Assembly: GCF_007991615.1 (NCBI RefSeq)
Contig: NZ_BJYR01000014.1
Coordinates: forward strand, 1-64,000
Source of the DNA: Novosphingobium sediminis
GTDB taxonomy: Bacteria; Pseudomonadota; Alphaproteobacteria; Sphingomonadales; Sphingomonadaceae
DNA length: 64,000 bases
Direction of reading: 5' to 3'
In this document: positions 51,835 through 63,481 of the stretch, piece after piece
Position numbering within the stretch: position 1 is the first letter of the stretch
How the letters are laid out: each line of letters opens with the position of its first letter
The notes under the pieces: model-generated
Told to the model about the DNA's origin: nothing
What the model saw: the letters and a program-made list of their open reading frames with translations, nothing else
Databases searched by the model: none
Made by a program: the position numbers and the translations under genes

Positions 51835-52614
51835 TCAGATGGCAAGCCAACTCTTCCAGATCATGTAGCAGGCAACGCAGAAGATCAGCGCGGCAAACAC
51901 GGTGTTGAGCAGACCTTTGTGTGCCGCCAATCGGCGTGATGCAGCGGCGCCGACAAGGCCTCCGAGCACCCCGCCGCCGATGAACGCGGCCGCAAGGCCC
52001 CAATCGATCAGCCCCGAAGCCGCATAGTTGAGCGCAGTCGTCAGTCCGAAGGCAGCGACGGCAACAAGCGAGGAGCCGACTGCATTGAGCATCGGCATGC
52101 CGGTCGACGCCATCAGGCCCGGCACGATCAGGAAGCCGCCACCAATCCCGAAAAACCCGGAAAACAGACCCGTCGCGCTGCCGAAGGCGATCACCTTGGG
52201 TGCATTCTCCCGCCGGCATTCGACATTCGGGTTGCCCGTCTGACCGCGTCCTTTGAGCATCAACCCGCCGACCACCAGCATCAGCAGGGCGAACAGGAAC
52301 AGCAGGCGCTGGCCGTCGAACGCCTTGCCGAGGCTCGATCCGGCATAGGCACCCGCCACGCCTGCAAGGGCATACATCCCAGCACAGCGCCACTTTACCG
52401 AGCCCTGCCGCGCATGCGGCACGAGATTGGCCCCGGCATTGGCAGCAACCGCCAGCGCGCTCGTGCCGATGGCCACGTGCGGCGAAGTGACGCCCACCAG
52501 ATAGACCATCAGCGGGACGGCCAGGATCGAGCCGCCCCCGCCGACCAGACCGAGGGTGAAGCCCACCAGCGAGCCCGAAGCGCCGCCGAGGAGATACTGG
52601 AGGGGCTCGAGCAT
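51835..52614 (-). CDS. TSUP permease of the sulfide cluster
   Basis: Membrane permease of 259 residues of the TauE/SafE family with the double motif LGLVGGGGSILAVP and FGIGGGFLIVPG. It has eight helices. In the bigR operons of Xylella and Agrobacterium the equivalent permease exports sulfite made by the persulfide dioxygenase, which is the likely job here. Last gene of the left arm, seven bases after the dioxygenase gene. Confidence 0.88.
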   Translation of the reverse strand: MLEPLQYLLGGASGSLVGFTLGLVGGGGSILAVPLMVYLVGVTSPHVAIGTSALAVAANAGANLVPHARQGSVKWRCAGMYALAGVAGAYAGSSLGKAFDGQRLLFLFALLMLVVGGLMLKGRGQTGNPNVECRRENAPKVIAFGSATGLFSGFFGIGGGFLIVPGLMASTGMPMLNAVGSSLVAVAAFGLTTALNYAASGLIDWGLAAAFIGGGVLGGLVGAAASRRLAAHKGLLNTVFAALIFCVACYMIWKSWLAI

Positions 52615-52621
52615 GACCGTG

Positions 52622-53539
52622 CTACAGCCGATTCAGCGGCAGTTTGAGGTAGCGCGTGCCGTTGTCCTCGGGCTCGGGCAGGTGGCCTGCGCGCATGTTG
52701 ATCTGGATTGAGGGCAGGATCAGGCGCGGCATGCCCAGCGTTGCATCGCGCGCCTCGCGCATCGCCACGAAAGCGTCTTCGCTCACGCGGGGATGGACGT
52801 GGACGTTGTGCTCCCGTTCTTCGGCGACTGTCGTTTCCCAGACGAACTGGTCGCGGCCCGGCGCCTTGTAGTCGTGGCACAGGAACAGCCGGGTCCGATC
52901 GGGCAGGGCAAGCAGGCGGTGGATCGAACGGAACAGCGTGCGTGCGTCACCGCCGGGAAAATCGGCCCGTGCGGTGCCATAATCAGGCATGAACAGCGTA
53001 TCGCCGACGAAGGCTGCATCGCCGATAACGAAGGCCATATCTGCTGGTGTGTGCCCCGGCACGTGGAGCACGGCCGCCTCAAGCGAGCCGAGCTGGAACC
53101 GCTCGCCATCCTGCAGCAACCGATCAAACTGCGAGCCATCGCGCGCGAATGCGGGGCCTTCGTTGAAGAGCGCGCCGAAGACCGACTGCACCGTCAGGAT
53201 ATCCCGCCCGATCGCCAGCGTGCCGCCAAGCCGTTCCTGCAGATAGGGCGCGGCAGAAAGGTGATCGGCATGGACATGCGTTTCAAGGAGCCATTCGACC
53301 GTCAGCCCTGCCGCTTCGACATGGGCGATCACCTTGTCGGCCGTTGTGGTGGAGGTACGGCCGGAAGCAGGATCAAAATCGAGAACGCTGTCGATGATCG
53401 CCGCCTTGCCAGTGGCGGGATCGCTGGCGATGTGAGTTGCGGTGAACGTAGCCTCGTCAAAGACGGTATGCACGCGGACACTGCCGGGAGGCGATGCCTC
53501 AACGATGCCCCGTGCAGCAAGGAGCGCCTGATCGTTCAT
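52622..53539 (-). CDS. Persulfide dioxygenase (ETHE1/Blh-like metallo-beta-lactamase fold)
   Basis: Non-haem iron enzyme of 305 residues that oxidises glutathione persulfide to sulfite. Metal and fold motifs are ETHVHADHLSAAPYL near residue 86, HVPGHTPADMAF with FVGDTLFMPDYGTARADFPGGDA for the second part, and LFLCHDYKA near 225. No rhodanese domain is fused, but a separate rhodanese gene lies on the other arm. Closest to the Blh protein of bigR operons. Its start overlaps the methyltransferase stop by four bases. Confidence 0.9.
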   Translation of the reverse strand: MNDQALLAARGIVEASPPGSVRVHTVFDEATFTATHIASDPATGKAAIIDSVLDFDPASGRTSTTTADKVIAHVEAAGLTVEWLLETHVHADHLSAAPYLQERLGGTLAIGRDILTVQSVFGALFNEGPAFARDGSQFDRLLQDGERFQLGSLEAAVLHVPGHTPADMAFVIGDAAFVGDTLFMPDYGTARADFPGGDARTLFRSIHRLLALPDRTRLFLCHDYKAPGRDQFVWETTVAEEREHNVHVHPRVSEDAFVAMREARDATLGMPRLILPSIQINMRAGHLPEPEDNGTRYLKLPLNRL

Positions 53540-54384
53540 GCCATGGCTCTCACCAGCCAGGCCTTGCCCGGCACCTGCACACCGTCCGGCGTTTCGAACT
53601 GGCGGAAGAAGGCGATGACCTTTTCCCGGATCGCTTCCTCAAGGCCGGCTTCAGCGCCCACCAGCACCGTGGCGAACGAAAAGGCGCGCAGCGAGAACTC
53701 CGCTGCCTTTGCAGCATCGCTGCCGGTCCCGCCTACGCGGATCGGGCCGTACCATGCCTGCATGTCGACCTGCGAGAAGCCCGCGTCCCTTAGCAGCGAC
53801 GCAAAGCGGTCGGGATCGGCCAGCGCAAAGGGGCCAGGCGCGAGGGGATCGGCCACAGGCAATTCGATATGCTCGGCCACGATCGCGCGTGCGCCGCTCA
53901 TCCACACATTGTCCTGAGGAGCCGCCCAGACCGCGAAATCGGCTTGCCCGCCGTCCTTGAGCAGCCGGCGCAGATTGGCGAACGCCGCTGCGGGATCGGC
54001 GAAGAACATGATGCCGAGACGCGAAAGCAGCCGGTCGAACGGAGCGCCTTCGGGCACAAAGCTGGCGGCGTCACCCGTGCTGAAGCGAAGATTGCGCAGG
54101 CCCTCTGCCTCGGCCCGGCGCGTGGCTTCCGCCATCAGCATCGGAGCAATATCGACCCCCTGCACGCTGCCTTCCGGCGCGACCAGATGCGCGGCGAGAC
54201 GCGAGGTACGACCACCTCCGCAGCCGATATCAGCCACGTGCTGACCGTTCTCCAGCGCAGCCCGGTCCAGCAGCGCAATACCCAGCAGCTCCAGCATCTG
54301 TTCGTAGGAATCGAGCTCCGCCAGCCACAGTGCGCCGCGTGCATCCGCCCAGTCTTCGCCACTCGTGCCATGGGAATCAGACAT
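53536..54384 (-). CDS. Class I SAM-dependent methyltransferase
   Basis: Methyltransferase of 282 residues with the Rossmann motif VADIGCGGGRTSRLAAHL near residue 50, an acidic loop VQGVDIAPMLM and a FDRLLSRLGIMFFADP motif IV-like segment. The substrate is not evident. In a sulfide cluster, methylation of sulfide or a thiol is a possible detoxification step, but quinone-type methylation cannot be excluded. It is translationally coupled to the persulfide dioxygenase gene and follows the AhpD-like gene by 21 bases. Confidence 0.82.
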   Translation of the reverse strand: MSDSHGTSGEDWADARGALWLAELDSYEQMLELLGIALLDRAALENGQHVADIGCGGGRTSRLAAHLVAPEGSVQGVDIAPMLMAEATRRAEAEGLRNLRFSTGDAASFVPEGAPFDRLLSRLGIMFFADPAAAFANLRRLLKDGGQADFAVWAAPQDNVWMSGARAIVAEHIELPVADPLAPGPFALADPDRFASLLRDAGFSQVDMQAWYGPIRVGGTGSDAAKAAEFSLRAFSFATVLVGAEAGLEEAIREKVIAFFRQFETPDGVQVPGKAWLVRAMA

Positions 54385-54405
54385 GAAATACTCCTCGGGT
54401 GTTGT

Positions 54406-54759
54406 TCAGGCGCCAGCCTTTGCAGCAAACTGGTCATAGGCCTCGACGGCCTGCGCGGCGTACATCAGGCTTGGTCCCGCACCCATGTAGAGCGCCATGC
54501 CCATGGTCTCCATCAGCTCTTCGCGGGTCGCACCCTGACGCACTGCCGCCTCGCTATGGAAGGCGACACAGCCATCGCAGCGTATCGCCACCGAGATGGC
54601 AAGTGCGATCAGTTCCTTGGTTTTCGTATCAAGTGCTCCGGCTTCCGTGGCCGCCTTGGCCATGGCGGAGAACGCCTTGGTCACTTCGGGACTGCCAAGG
54701 CGCACCTGCTTGATCGCGCCTGAAAGCTGCGTCGCCATTTCCGGCCAATCCTTGTGCAC
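54406..54759 (-). CDS. Carboxymuconolactone decarboxylase/AhpD-like protein
   Basis: Alpha-helical protein of 117 residues of the CMD family. The redox pair is present as RCDGCVAFHSEAA (CxxC followed by a His four residues on), as in AhpD-type disulfide reductases rather than true decarboxylases. It may reduce or turn over a peroxide or persulfide. It sits within the sulfide operon, between tolC-like and methyltransferase genes. Confidence 0.87.
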   Translation of the reverse strand: MHKDWPEMATQLSGAIKQVRLGSPEVTKAFSAMAKAATEAGALDTKTKELIALAISVAIRCDGCVAFHSEAAVRQGATREELMETMGMALYMGAGPSLMYAAQAVEAYDQFAAKAGA

Positions 54760-54779
54760 GTGCGCTCTCCTTTGCTTGC

Positions 54780-56054
54780 TCAGAACTTGCGGCCGATCAT
54801 CGCGAGCAGCCGGTAGGCAGCCACGATCCGGTCCGTACTTGCGCGCGCGGCCGCGGCCGCGGCAGCGGTCGCCTCGCGCTCGGCGTCGAGCAGATCGAGC
54901 TGCGGCTTCATGCCGACGCGGACTTCCTGCCGCACGCTCTCCAGTGCCTTTGCGGCAGCTGCCGTCTGCTCATCTGAAGCCTGTTCGACGAGCTGCGCCG
55001 TGCGCACATCCTGGAAGGCGGCGATAACCTGCTCTTCGGTCTGCTGCCGCGCTGCGCGGACCCGCGCATCGGCGGCCCTTACGGCGCTGTTGCTTTCGGC
55101 AATCCTGCCGGAAACGCGGCCGCCGCCAAAAATCTGCCAGCGGGCCCGGATGCCGACGGTCGCGCTATCGCCGCGGTATCCCGGGAAGAACTGGTCGCGC
55201 ACGGTTGCCGCTTCGGCAAAGGCGCCGACGGTGGGCAGGCGCTCCGCCCGCGCTCCGCGTGCTGCTGCCTGCGCTGCGCGCAGACCTGCCTCTGCCTGCG
55301 CGAGCATGGGATTGGCCGCCATCGCGGAATCCATCGCTTCATCGAGCGTACCCGGCAACGCCGGGTTGGCGGGCAGCGGTTGGAGCTCGGCAGGTTCGAG
55401 GCCCGTCAGATCGCGGAAGCGCGCCTGCGCCGAAACCTGCATGCCCTGCGCGCGGGCCAGCGCAGCACGCGCCTCGGCGAGCCGCGCGGAGGCTTGCGCT
55501 ACATCGGTGCTCGGGCTTTCACCCGCCTTGAACTTGAGCTCGGCCTGACGCCCGATCTCGGTCGTTTCCGCCACCAGCCGGCCATAGAGATCCACCAGCT
55601 GCGCCGTCATCAGCACATCGCCATAGGCCTGCGTCACCGCCACCACGAGCTGGCTGCGCGTGCCGATCTTGCCAGCTTCAGCCGCAGCCATACCGGCCCG
55701 CGCGCGGTCCACCCCGGCGCCGACCCGGCCGCCGGTAAACAGCGGCTGTTCGATCGCCACTTGTGCCGCGCGCGGGGTGACATCCGCCCGGCCAAGCCCG
55801 AAGAACCCGCCCGGATCGAGGCGGCCATAGCCGATCGTGCCGGTCAGGGTCGCCGTCGGCATATGCTCCGCCCGCGCTGCATCCACCCGCGATGCTGCGG
55901 CATCCGCATCGGCATCGGCCGCAGCCACTTCCGGCGCGTGCGAGAGTGCGGACGCCAGCGCATCTTCCAGCGTTGCCGCATGGGCGCTGGCTGCCAGCGC
56001 CAAGGGCACCGCCAGCCAGAGCGCCAACCGGGCCGAACTTTGCAGGCGTTTCAT
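54780..56054 (-). CDS. TolC-family outer-membrane efflux protein
   Basis: Outer-membrane factor of 424 residues with a signal peptide (LALWLAVPLALAASAHA) and two repeats of the OEP domain with long helices rich in Ala, Glu and Arg (PEVAAADADADAAASRVDAA, then the matching second copy after residue 230). TolC trimers form the exit duct for RND pumps. The RND adaptor and pump are on the opposite arm of the same divergent promoter, so together they make a full tripartite system. Its start overlaps the stop of the DUF2892 gene by four bases. Confidence 0.9.
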   Translation of the reverse strand: MKRLQSSARLALWLAVPLALAASAHAATLEDALASALSHAPEVAAADADADAAASRVDAARAEHMPTATLTGTIGYGRLDPGGFFGLGRADVTPRAAQVAIEQPLFTGGRVGAGVDRARAGMAAAEAGKIGTRSQLVVAVTQAYGDVLMTAQLVDLYGRLVAETTEIGRQAELKFKAGESPSTDVAQASARLAEARAALARAQGMQVSAQARFRDLTGLEPAELQPLPANPALPGTLDEAMDSAMAANPMLAQAEAGLRAAQAAARGARAERLPTVGAFAEAATVRDQFFPGYRGDSATVGIRARWQIFGGGRVSGRIAESNSAVRAADARVRAARQQTEEQVIAAFQDVRTAQLVEQASDEQTAAAAKALESVRQEVRVGMKPQLDLLDAEREATAAAAAAARASTDRIVAAYRLLAMIGRKF

Positions 56055-56254
56055 TTGAACGCTGTCCCCGGTCGGATACCCAGCGCCTTGAACACCATCG
56101 CCGCCGGACAGAAGCCGGTGAAGCCGGCCTGGATCATGTTGAGACCGGCAAAGGCGGTGAGGGCGATCCACCAGGGGTGAACCTCTATCGACAGAACAAC
56201 GCCCAGCAGCACCACGCAGCCGGCGAAGATCATCACGGCACGATCCAGAGTCAT
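56051..56254 (-). CDS. DUF2892 (YgaP-like) membrane protein
   Basis: Two-helix membrane protein of 67 residues of the DUF2892 family, found in bigR and ygaVP operons for sulfide handling. MIFAGCVVLLGVVLSI is followed by the second helix and the conserved GFCPAAMVFKALGI motif with its single Cys near the C-terminus. In YgaP it is fused to rhodanese. Here the rhodanese is separate. Coupled to the TolC-like gene. Confidence 0.88.
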   Translation of the reverse strand: MTLDRAVMIFAGCVVLLGVVLSIEVHPWWIALTAFAGLNMIQAGFTGFCPAAMVFKALGIRPGTAFK

Positions 56255-56288
56255 CGGTTTGCTCCTCTTGAGGTATGCTGGCGCGGGA

Positions 56289-57569
56289 TCAGGCCCGCAG
56301 CTTGTCGATGCCCATCACCTGCATCGCGAGCTTTTCGTAGAACGGCTCGCTCTCGCCCTTGCGGATCTTGCGCAGGAAGTATTTCTCGAAGCCGATCTTG
56401 GCGAGGTGGACCCACTTGCCCCCGGCGGCCCAGTTGACGTTGCGCGGTGGAATCTGCGGCTGCGCCACGAAGGCAATGCCGCCATCGCCGAAATCGGCAA
56501 GGCACACGGCATTCCACGTCGCCTCGGCCGTCGGCTCCCTGCCATCAATCAGCGCGCTGAGATTGTGGGCAGTAGCGGTGACCATGCTCTCGATCATAAA
56601 CCCGGTCTTGGGCACGCCCACCGGCACGTTGGTCGGCCCCGTCGGCGGGATCGCCACGCAAACGCCGAGCGAAAAGATTTCCGGGTAAGCCGGATTGCGC
56701 TGGTGCTTGTCGATCAGGATAAAGCCGCGCGGATTGGTGAGGCCGGGAATGTCGCGCACCGCCGCCACGCCGCGGAAGGCGGGCAACATCATCGAATAAC
56801 CGAAGGGAAGCTCGTGGGTCTTCGCGACGACCCCGCCCTCGGCGATTTCCTCGACATGCATGAGGCCAGCCTCGACCTTCGCCACGCGGGCGTTGGTGAT
56901 CCACTTGATGTGCCGGTCGCGCAGCTTGCTCTCGAGCAGGCTCTTGGTATCGCCCACCCCGTCCAGCCCGAGGTGGCCGATGTAGGGCTCAGCGGTGACA
57001 AAGGTCATCGGCACCTTGTCGCGGATCTTGCGGCGGCGCAGTTCGGTGTCGAGGATCAGGGCGAACTCGTAGGCCGGGCCATAGCAGGAGGCCCCTTGCA
57101 CCGCGCCGACCACGATCGGGCCGGGATTCTCGACGAAGCGATCAAACGCATCTGCCGCAAGCGAGGCATGACCGGTATCGCAGACCGAGACCGTATGGCC
57201 TGCAGGACCGAAACCTTCGATTTCGTCGAACGCCAGTTCAGGACCGGTTGCAATTACGAGATAATCGTAATTGACAGAAGTGCCATCGTTCAGCTCGAGT
57301 CGCTTCTCGTCAGCATGAAGCCGCTTTGCACCGACGGCGGTGAAACCGATCTTCTTCTTCGCGAAGATCGGCGGGAGATGGACCTGAATCGCTTCCGGTT
57401 CACGCCAGCGGACGGCGACCCAGGGGTTCGAAGGGATGAACGAGTAGGTTTCCGTGTTGGAAACCATCATAACCTCGGCCTTCCCCTTCACTTCCGCCTG
57501 GATCTCGTAAGCAGCGATGGTTCCGCCAAGGCCAGCCCCCAGCACCACGATTTTGGGTTTTTCCGACAC
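56289..57569 (-). CDS. sqr: Sulfide:quinone oxidoreductase
   Basis: FAD protein of 426 residues that oxidises sulfide to sulfane sulfur and passes electrons to quinone. The FAD site is VVLGAGLGGTIAA at the N-terminus and YDYLVIATGPELAFD near residue 105. Three cysteines, at residues 130 (VSVCDTG), 162 (GASCYGP) and 356 (AVCLADFG), match the catalytic trio near 128, 160 and 356 of characterised enzymes. A GTG at 57569 with AGAGGAA upstream is chosen. Another GTG lies five codons before. It is the first gene of the seven-gene left arm. Confidence 0.9.
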   Translation of the reverse strand: MSEKPKIVVLGAGLGGTIAAYEIQAEVKGKAEVMMVSNTETYSFIPSNPWVAVRWREPEAIQVHLPPIFAKKKIGFTAVGAKRLHADEKRLELNDGTSVNYDYLVIATGPELAFDEIEGFGPAGHTVSVCDTGHASLAADAFDRFVENPGPIVVGAVQGASCYGPAYEFALILDTELRRRKIRDKVPMTFVTAEPYIGHLGLDGVGDTKSLLESKLRDRHIKWITNARVAKVEAGLMHVEEIAEGGVVAKTHELPFGYSMMLPAFRGVAAVRDIPGLTNPRGFILIDKHQRNPAYPEIFSLGVCVAIPPTGPTNVPVGVPKTGFMIESMVTATAHNLSALIDGREPTAEATWNAVCLADFGDGGIAFVAQPQIPPRNVNWAAGGKWVHLAKIGFEKYFLRKIRKGESEPFYEKLAMQVMGIDKLRA

Positions 57570-57597
57570 GTCCGTTCCTCTCACCTCGATATCTCGC

Positions 57598-57635
57598 TTG
57601 ACTAAATATGATGATTACACGATATATGCAATATA
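57598..57635. promoter_or_regulatory. Divergent promoter with AT-rich operator-like palindrome
   Basis: Between sqr and the rhodanese gene the sequence is unusually AT-rich. A TTGACT (57598-57603) is followed by a 17-base gap and GATATA (57621-57626), a good -35/-10 pair towards the rhodanese arm. The perfect palindrome TATAT-GCA-ATATA (57623-57635) covers the -10 and is well placed for a repressor. A second smaller repeat CAAT..ATTG is at 57630-57643. The likely binder is the ArsR-type repressor at 62259. Confidence 0.65.
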
Positions 57636-57664
57636 CAAATTGAATGAACCCGAGGAGGTCCACG

Positions 57665-58003
57665 ATGTTCGGATTTGGCAAGAGCAAGGCGCACCGTGAA
57701 ATCGACGCGCAGACCCTCAAGGCGATGCTGGCCGATGGCTCGGTGCAGCTTATCGACGTCCGCGAACCCGATGAGTTCGCCGCCGAGCACATTGCAGGTG
57801 CCGTGAACGTGCCGCTCTCGGGCTTCTCGCCCCAGAACCTGCCGGATGCGGGAGGCCGCACCGTCGTACTGCAATGTGCGGGCGGCAAGCGTTCGGGACT
57901 CGCGCTCGATCACTGCGCCAAGGCGCAAGCCGCGGTCGAAACGCACCTCGCGGGCGGCATCGGCGCGTGGAAAGCTGCCGGTTTCCCGGTCGAGCGCGGC
58001 TGA
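57665..58003 (+). CDS. Rhodanese-like sulfurtransferase
   Basis: Single rhodanese domain of 112 residues that carries persulfide sulfur on Cys71 in the loop LQCAGGKRSG. Flanking motifs are QLIDVREPDEFAAEHIAGAVN near residue 28 and GGIGAWKAAGFPV at the end. It would move sulfur from SQR-made polysulfide to a thiol acceptor such as glutathione. GAGGAGG before the ATG at 57665 is a strong ribosome site. First gene of the right arm. Confidence 0.9.
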   Translation: MFGFGKSKAHREIDAQTLKAMLADGSVQLIDVREPDEFAAEHIAGAVNVPLSGFSPQNLPDAGGRTVVLQCAGGKRSGLALDHCAKAQAAVETHLAGGIGAWKAAGFPVERG

Positions 58004-58030
58004 CAGACACAGGCAGGGGAGAACGCGGGC

Positions 58031-59052
58031 GTGGCAAAGCGGACATGGATCGCATTGAGCGGAGCGCTGGCCCTTGCCAGCTGCGGCGGCGAAAAGGCGG
58101 CTGATGCAGGCAAGGCCGCTCTGCCGCCCGGCGAACAATTCCGCGTGTCTCTTGCCGAAACCGCCGATTTCAAAGCGGTCGGCGCGGAGATCACCACACG
58201 CGATTCTGCGCAGGCCCTCGCGCGTATTCCCGGTACGCTGGTCAGCTTCACCGTTCGCGCGGGCGATACCGTGTCCAAGGGGCAGCGAATCGGCATGATT
58301 GTCGATTCGCGCCTCGGCTACGAAACGAGCGCGGCGGGCGCGCAAGTGGCGGCGGCACAGGCTGAGGCCGCTCGCGCACGCGGCGATCTGACTCGCGTGC
58401 AGGATCTGTTCAATCACAATGTTTATGCCAAGGCGCGGCTCGATCAGGCTGTTGCCATGGCGCGCGCCGCCGATGCGCAGGTCGCCGCCGCGCGCGCCCA
58501 GCAGAGCGCGAGTGCCAGTGTAGCGGGACAAGGGGCCGTGCTCGCCCCAGCTAGTGGCCGCGTGTTGCGTGCCGATTTTCCTGCGGGCTCTGTCGTTGCC
58601 CCCGGCATGCCACTTGCCGTGGTGACCGCAGGCCCGCCCGTGCTGCGGCTCGATCTGCCCGAGTCGCTCGCCAAGGCCGTCCATGTCGGCACTGCCATCA
58701 CCGTTGCACCACAGGATTTGCCCGACGGGTCGCGCCAGGGGCAGGTGACGCAGGTCTATCCTGCCATCACTGGGGGCCGGGTTCAGGTCGATGCGACCAT
58801 GCCCGGCCTGACCACCGAACTCGTTGGCCGCCGCGTTGGCGTTTCCATCGAAGTCGGCCGCCGCAAGGCGATCGTGATCCCGCGCCGCTTCGTCTCGACG
58901 CGCTATGGCATTGATTATGTGAACGTGCTGAGCCCCGACCGACAGATAAGTGCTGTCGCGGTGCAGACCGCACCGGCCAGCGATCCCGCTGCTGTCGAGA
59001 TTCTCGGTGGCATTTCGGCCGGGGATACCCTGTTCGCAGCGGGACGCGCGAA

Positions 59053-59056
<4 letters not shown>
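58031..59056 (+). CDS. RND efflux periplasmic adaptor (membrane fusion protein)
   Basis: Lipoprotein adaptor of 341 residues. The lipobox LALASC gives Cys18. A barrel-sandwich (LVSFTVRAGDTVSKGQRIGMI near residue 75) and a helical hairpin (ARARGDLTRVQDL to ARAQQSASAS) follow, then the second half of the barrel-sandwich (GRVLRADFPAGSVVAPG) and a beta-barrel. GTG start at 58031 with AGGGGAG upstream. It is 27 bases after the rhodanese gene and overlaps the pump gene by four bases. Confidence 0.9.
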
Positions 59057-62258
<3,202 letters not shown>

Positions 62259-62262
<4 letters not shown>

Positions 62263-62588
62263 TGATGAACGGGACCGCCGAACAGCTCTGCGAGCGCGCG
62301 AGTGAAGTCGCCGCGTTCCTCAAGGTCGTGGCCAATCCGCAGCGCCTGCTTCTGCTGTGCCGCCTGCGCGAGGGTGAGGCTTCGGTGACCGAACTCATCG
62401 GGCTCTGCGATCTTTCGCAGTCCAGCGTCTCGCAGCACCTTGCGAAAATGCGCGAGGGCGGGCTGGTGCAGACCCGGCGCGAGAACACTACAATCTACTA
62501 CCGGATTGCCAACGACAACGCGCTCGCGCTGATCGGCTTCCTGTGCGACCAGTTCGGCGATCCATCCGCCACGCAGGAGGCCGCGTGA
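62259..62588 (+). CDS. ArsR-family repressor, BigR/SqrR-like
   Basis: Winged-helix regulator of 109 residues. Core is PQRLLLLCRLREGEASVTEL and QSSVSQHLAKMREGGLV. Cys34 in helix 2 (LLLLCR) and Cys96 in the last helix (FLCDQF) fit the Cys41/Cys107 pair of SqrR and Cys42/Cys108 of BigR, which form a tetrasulfide link and release DNA in the presence of persulfide. Spacing here is about four residues shorter. Two further cysteines (11 and 50) occur. Its start overlaps the pump stop by four bases. Confidence 0.87.
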
Positions 62589-63352
62589 TCCGCCGCGGCA
62601 CCGCAGCGCTAGTCGGCGCGCTGCTGGCCTCAGCACCATTGGCGGCATGGGCCGAACCGACCCCGCTCACCATCCGCGTGCTTTCGCTGGGCGGCAAGTT
62701 CATCGGCTCGGGCATGGGCGGCGCGCGCATTGTCGTTCGCGATGCGCACACGCAGCAGATCCTGGCGCAAGGCATCACCACCGGCGGCACCGGCGATACC
62801 AAGCGGATCATGGCGGGCGGTCCGCGCAATACGGCGCTGGCAGACGAAAGCACCGCAGCCTTCCGCACGGTGGTCGATCTGGCTGAGCCGACCCTGCTCG
62901 AAGTCGAGGCCTATGGCCCAGCGGCGCAATTGCAGTCCGCCATTTCCGCCCGCTCGCAGCGCTGGGTGCTGCCGGGCCACGGCGTGGCAACCGGCGATGG
63001 CTGGGTGGTCGAGTTGGCCGGGTTGGCTGTCGATGTCACCGATCCGCCCGCGCATGTGCGGCTGGCTGCTGGTGAACACGCGGTGACAATCCGCGCCAAT
63101 GTTGCTCTGCTCTGCGGTTGCCCGATCGAACCCGGCGGGCTGTGGGATGCGGCGCGCTTCGATGTAACCGCGCAGGTTTCCCGAGACGGCGGTGCGGCGG
63201 TGAGCCAGCCGCTGACCTATGCCGGCCGGACCGGCCTGTTTGCCGCCAGCATCGATGCCGCAAAGCCGGGCACCTATGCCGTGACGGTGACAGCGGTAGA
63301 TCGCGCGACCGACGCTGTTGGCATCGATCGCACGACCTTCATCGTCCCCTGA
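62585..63352 (+). CDS. Secreted protein of unknown function with CGC motif
   Basis: Exported protein of 255 residues with a signal peptide (ALVGALLASAPLAAWA) and two beta-sandwich-like parts. VLSLGGKFIGSGMGGARIVV starts the first. The second contains ALLCGCPIEPGGLWDAARF near residue 178, whose Cys-Gly-Cys is the only cysteine pair. No known domain was recognised. The GTG start lies in the stop of the repressor gene with AGGAGG upstream, so it is tightly coupled. The location and CGC suggest binding of sulfur or a soft metal in the periplasm. Confidence 0.65.
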   Translation: MIRRGTAALVGALLASAPLAAWAEPTPLTIRVLSLGGKFIGSGMGGARIVVRDAHTQQILAQGITTGGTGDTKRIMAGGPRNTALADESTAAFRTVVDLAEPTLLEVEAYGPAAQLQSAISARSQRWVLPGHGVATGDGWVVELAGLAVDVTDPPAHVRLAAGEHAVTIRANVALLCGCPIEPGGLWDAARFDVTAQVSRDGGAAVSQPLTYAGRTGLFAASIDAAKPGTYAVTVTAVDRATDAVGIDRTTFIVP

Positions 63353-63353
63353 G

Positions 63354-63464
63354 TCAGACGAGCAGGTCCTCGTCCAGGTCCGAGTGGAACTCGTGCCACA
63401 TCCCGTTGAGGATACCGAAGCCGACGGCCACGCCGAGGCCGAGTATCCAGGTGAAGTACCACAT
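63354..63464 (-). CDS. cydX: Cytochrome bd oxidase small subunit CydX
   Basis: Single-helix protein of 36 residues, MWYFTWILGLG at the N-terminus, then a short soluble acidic tail. This matches CydX, which stabilises haem b595 and d in cytochrome bd. The ribosome site AAAGGAGC precedes the ATG at 63464. It lies 17 bases downstream of cydB on the same strand and ends one base from the stop of the convergent secreted protein gene. Confidence 0.9.
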   Translation of the reverse strand: MWYFTWILGLGVAVGFGILNGMWHEFHSDLDEDLLV

Positions 63465-63481
63465 CGTCGGAAGCTCCTTTT

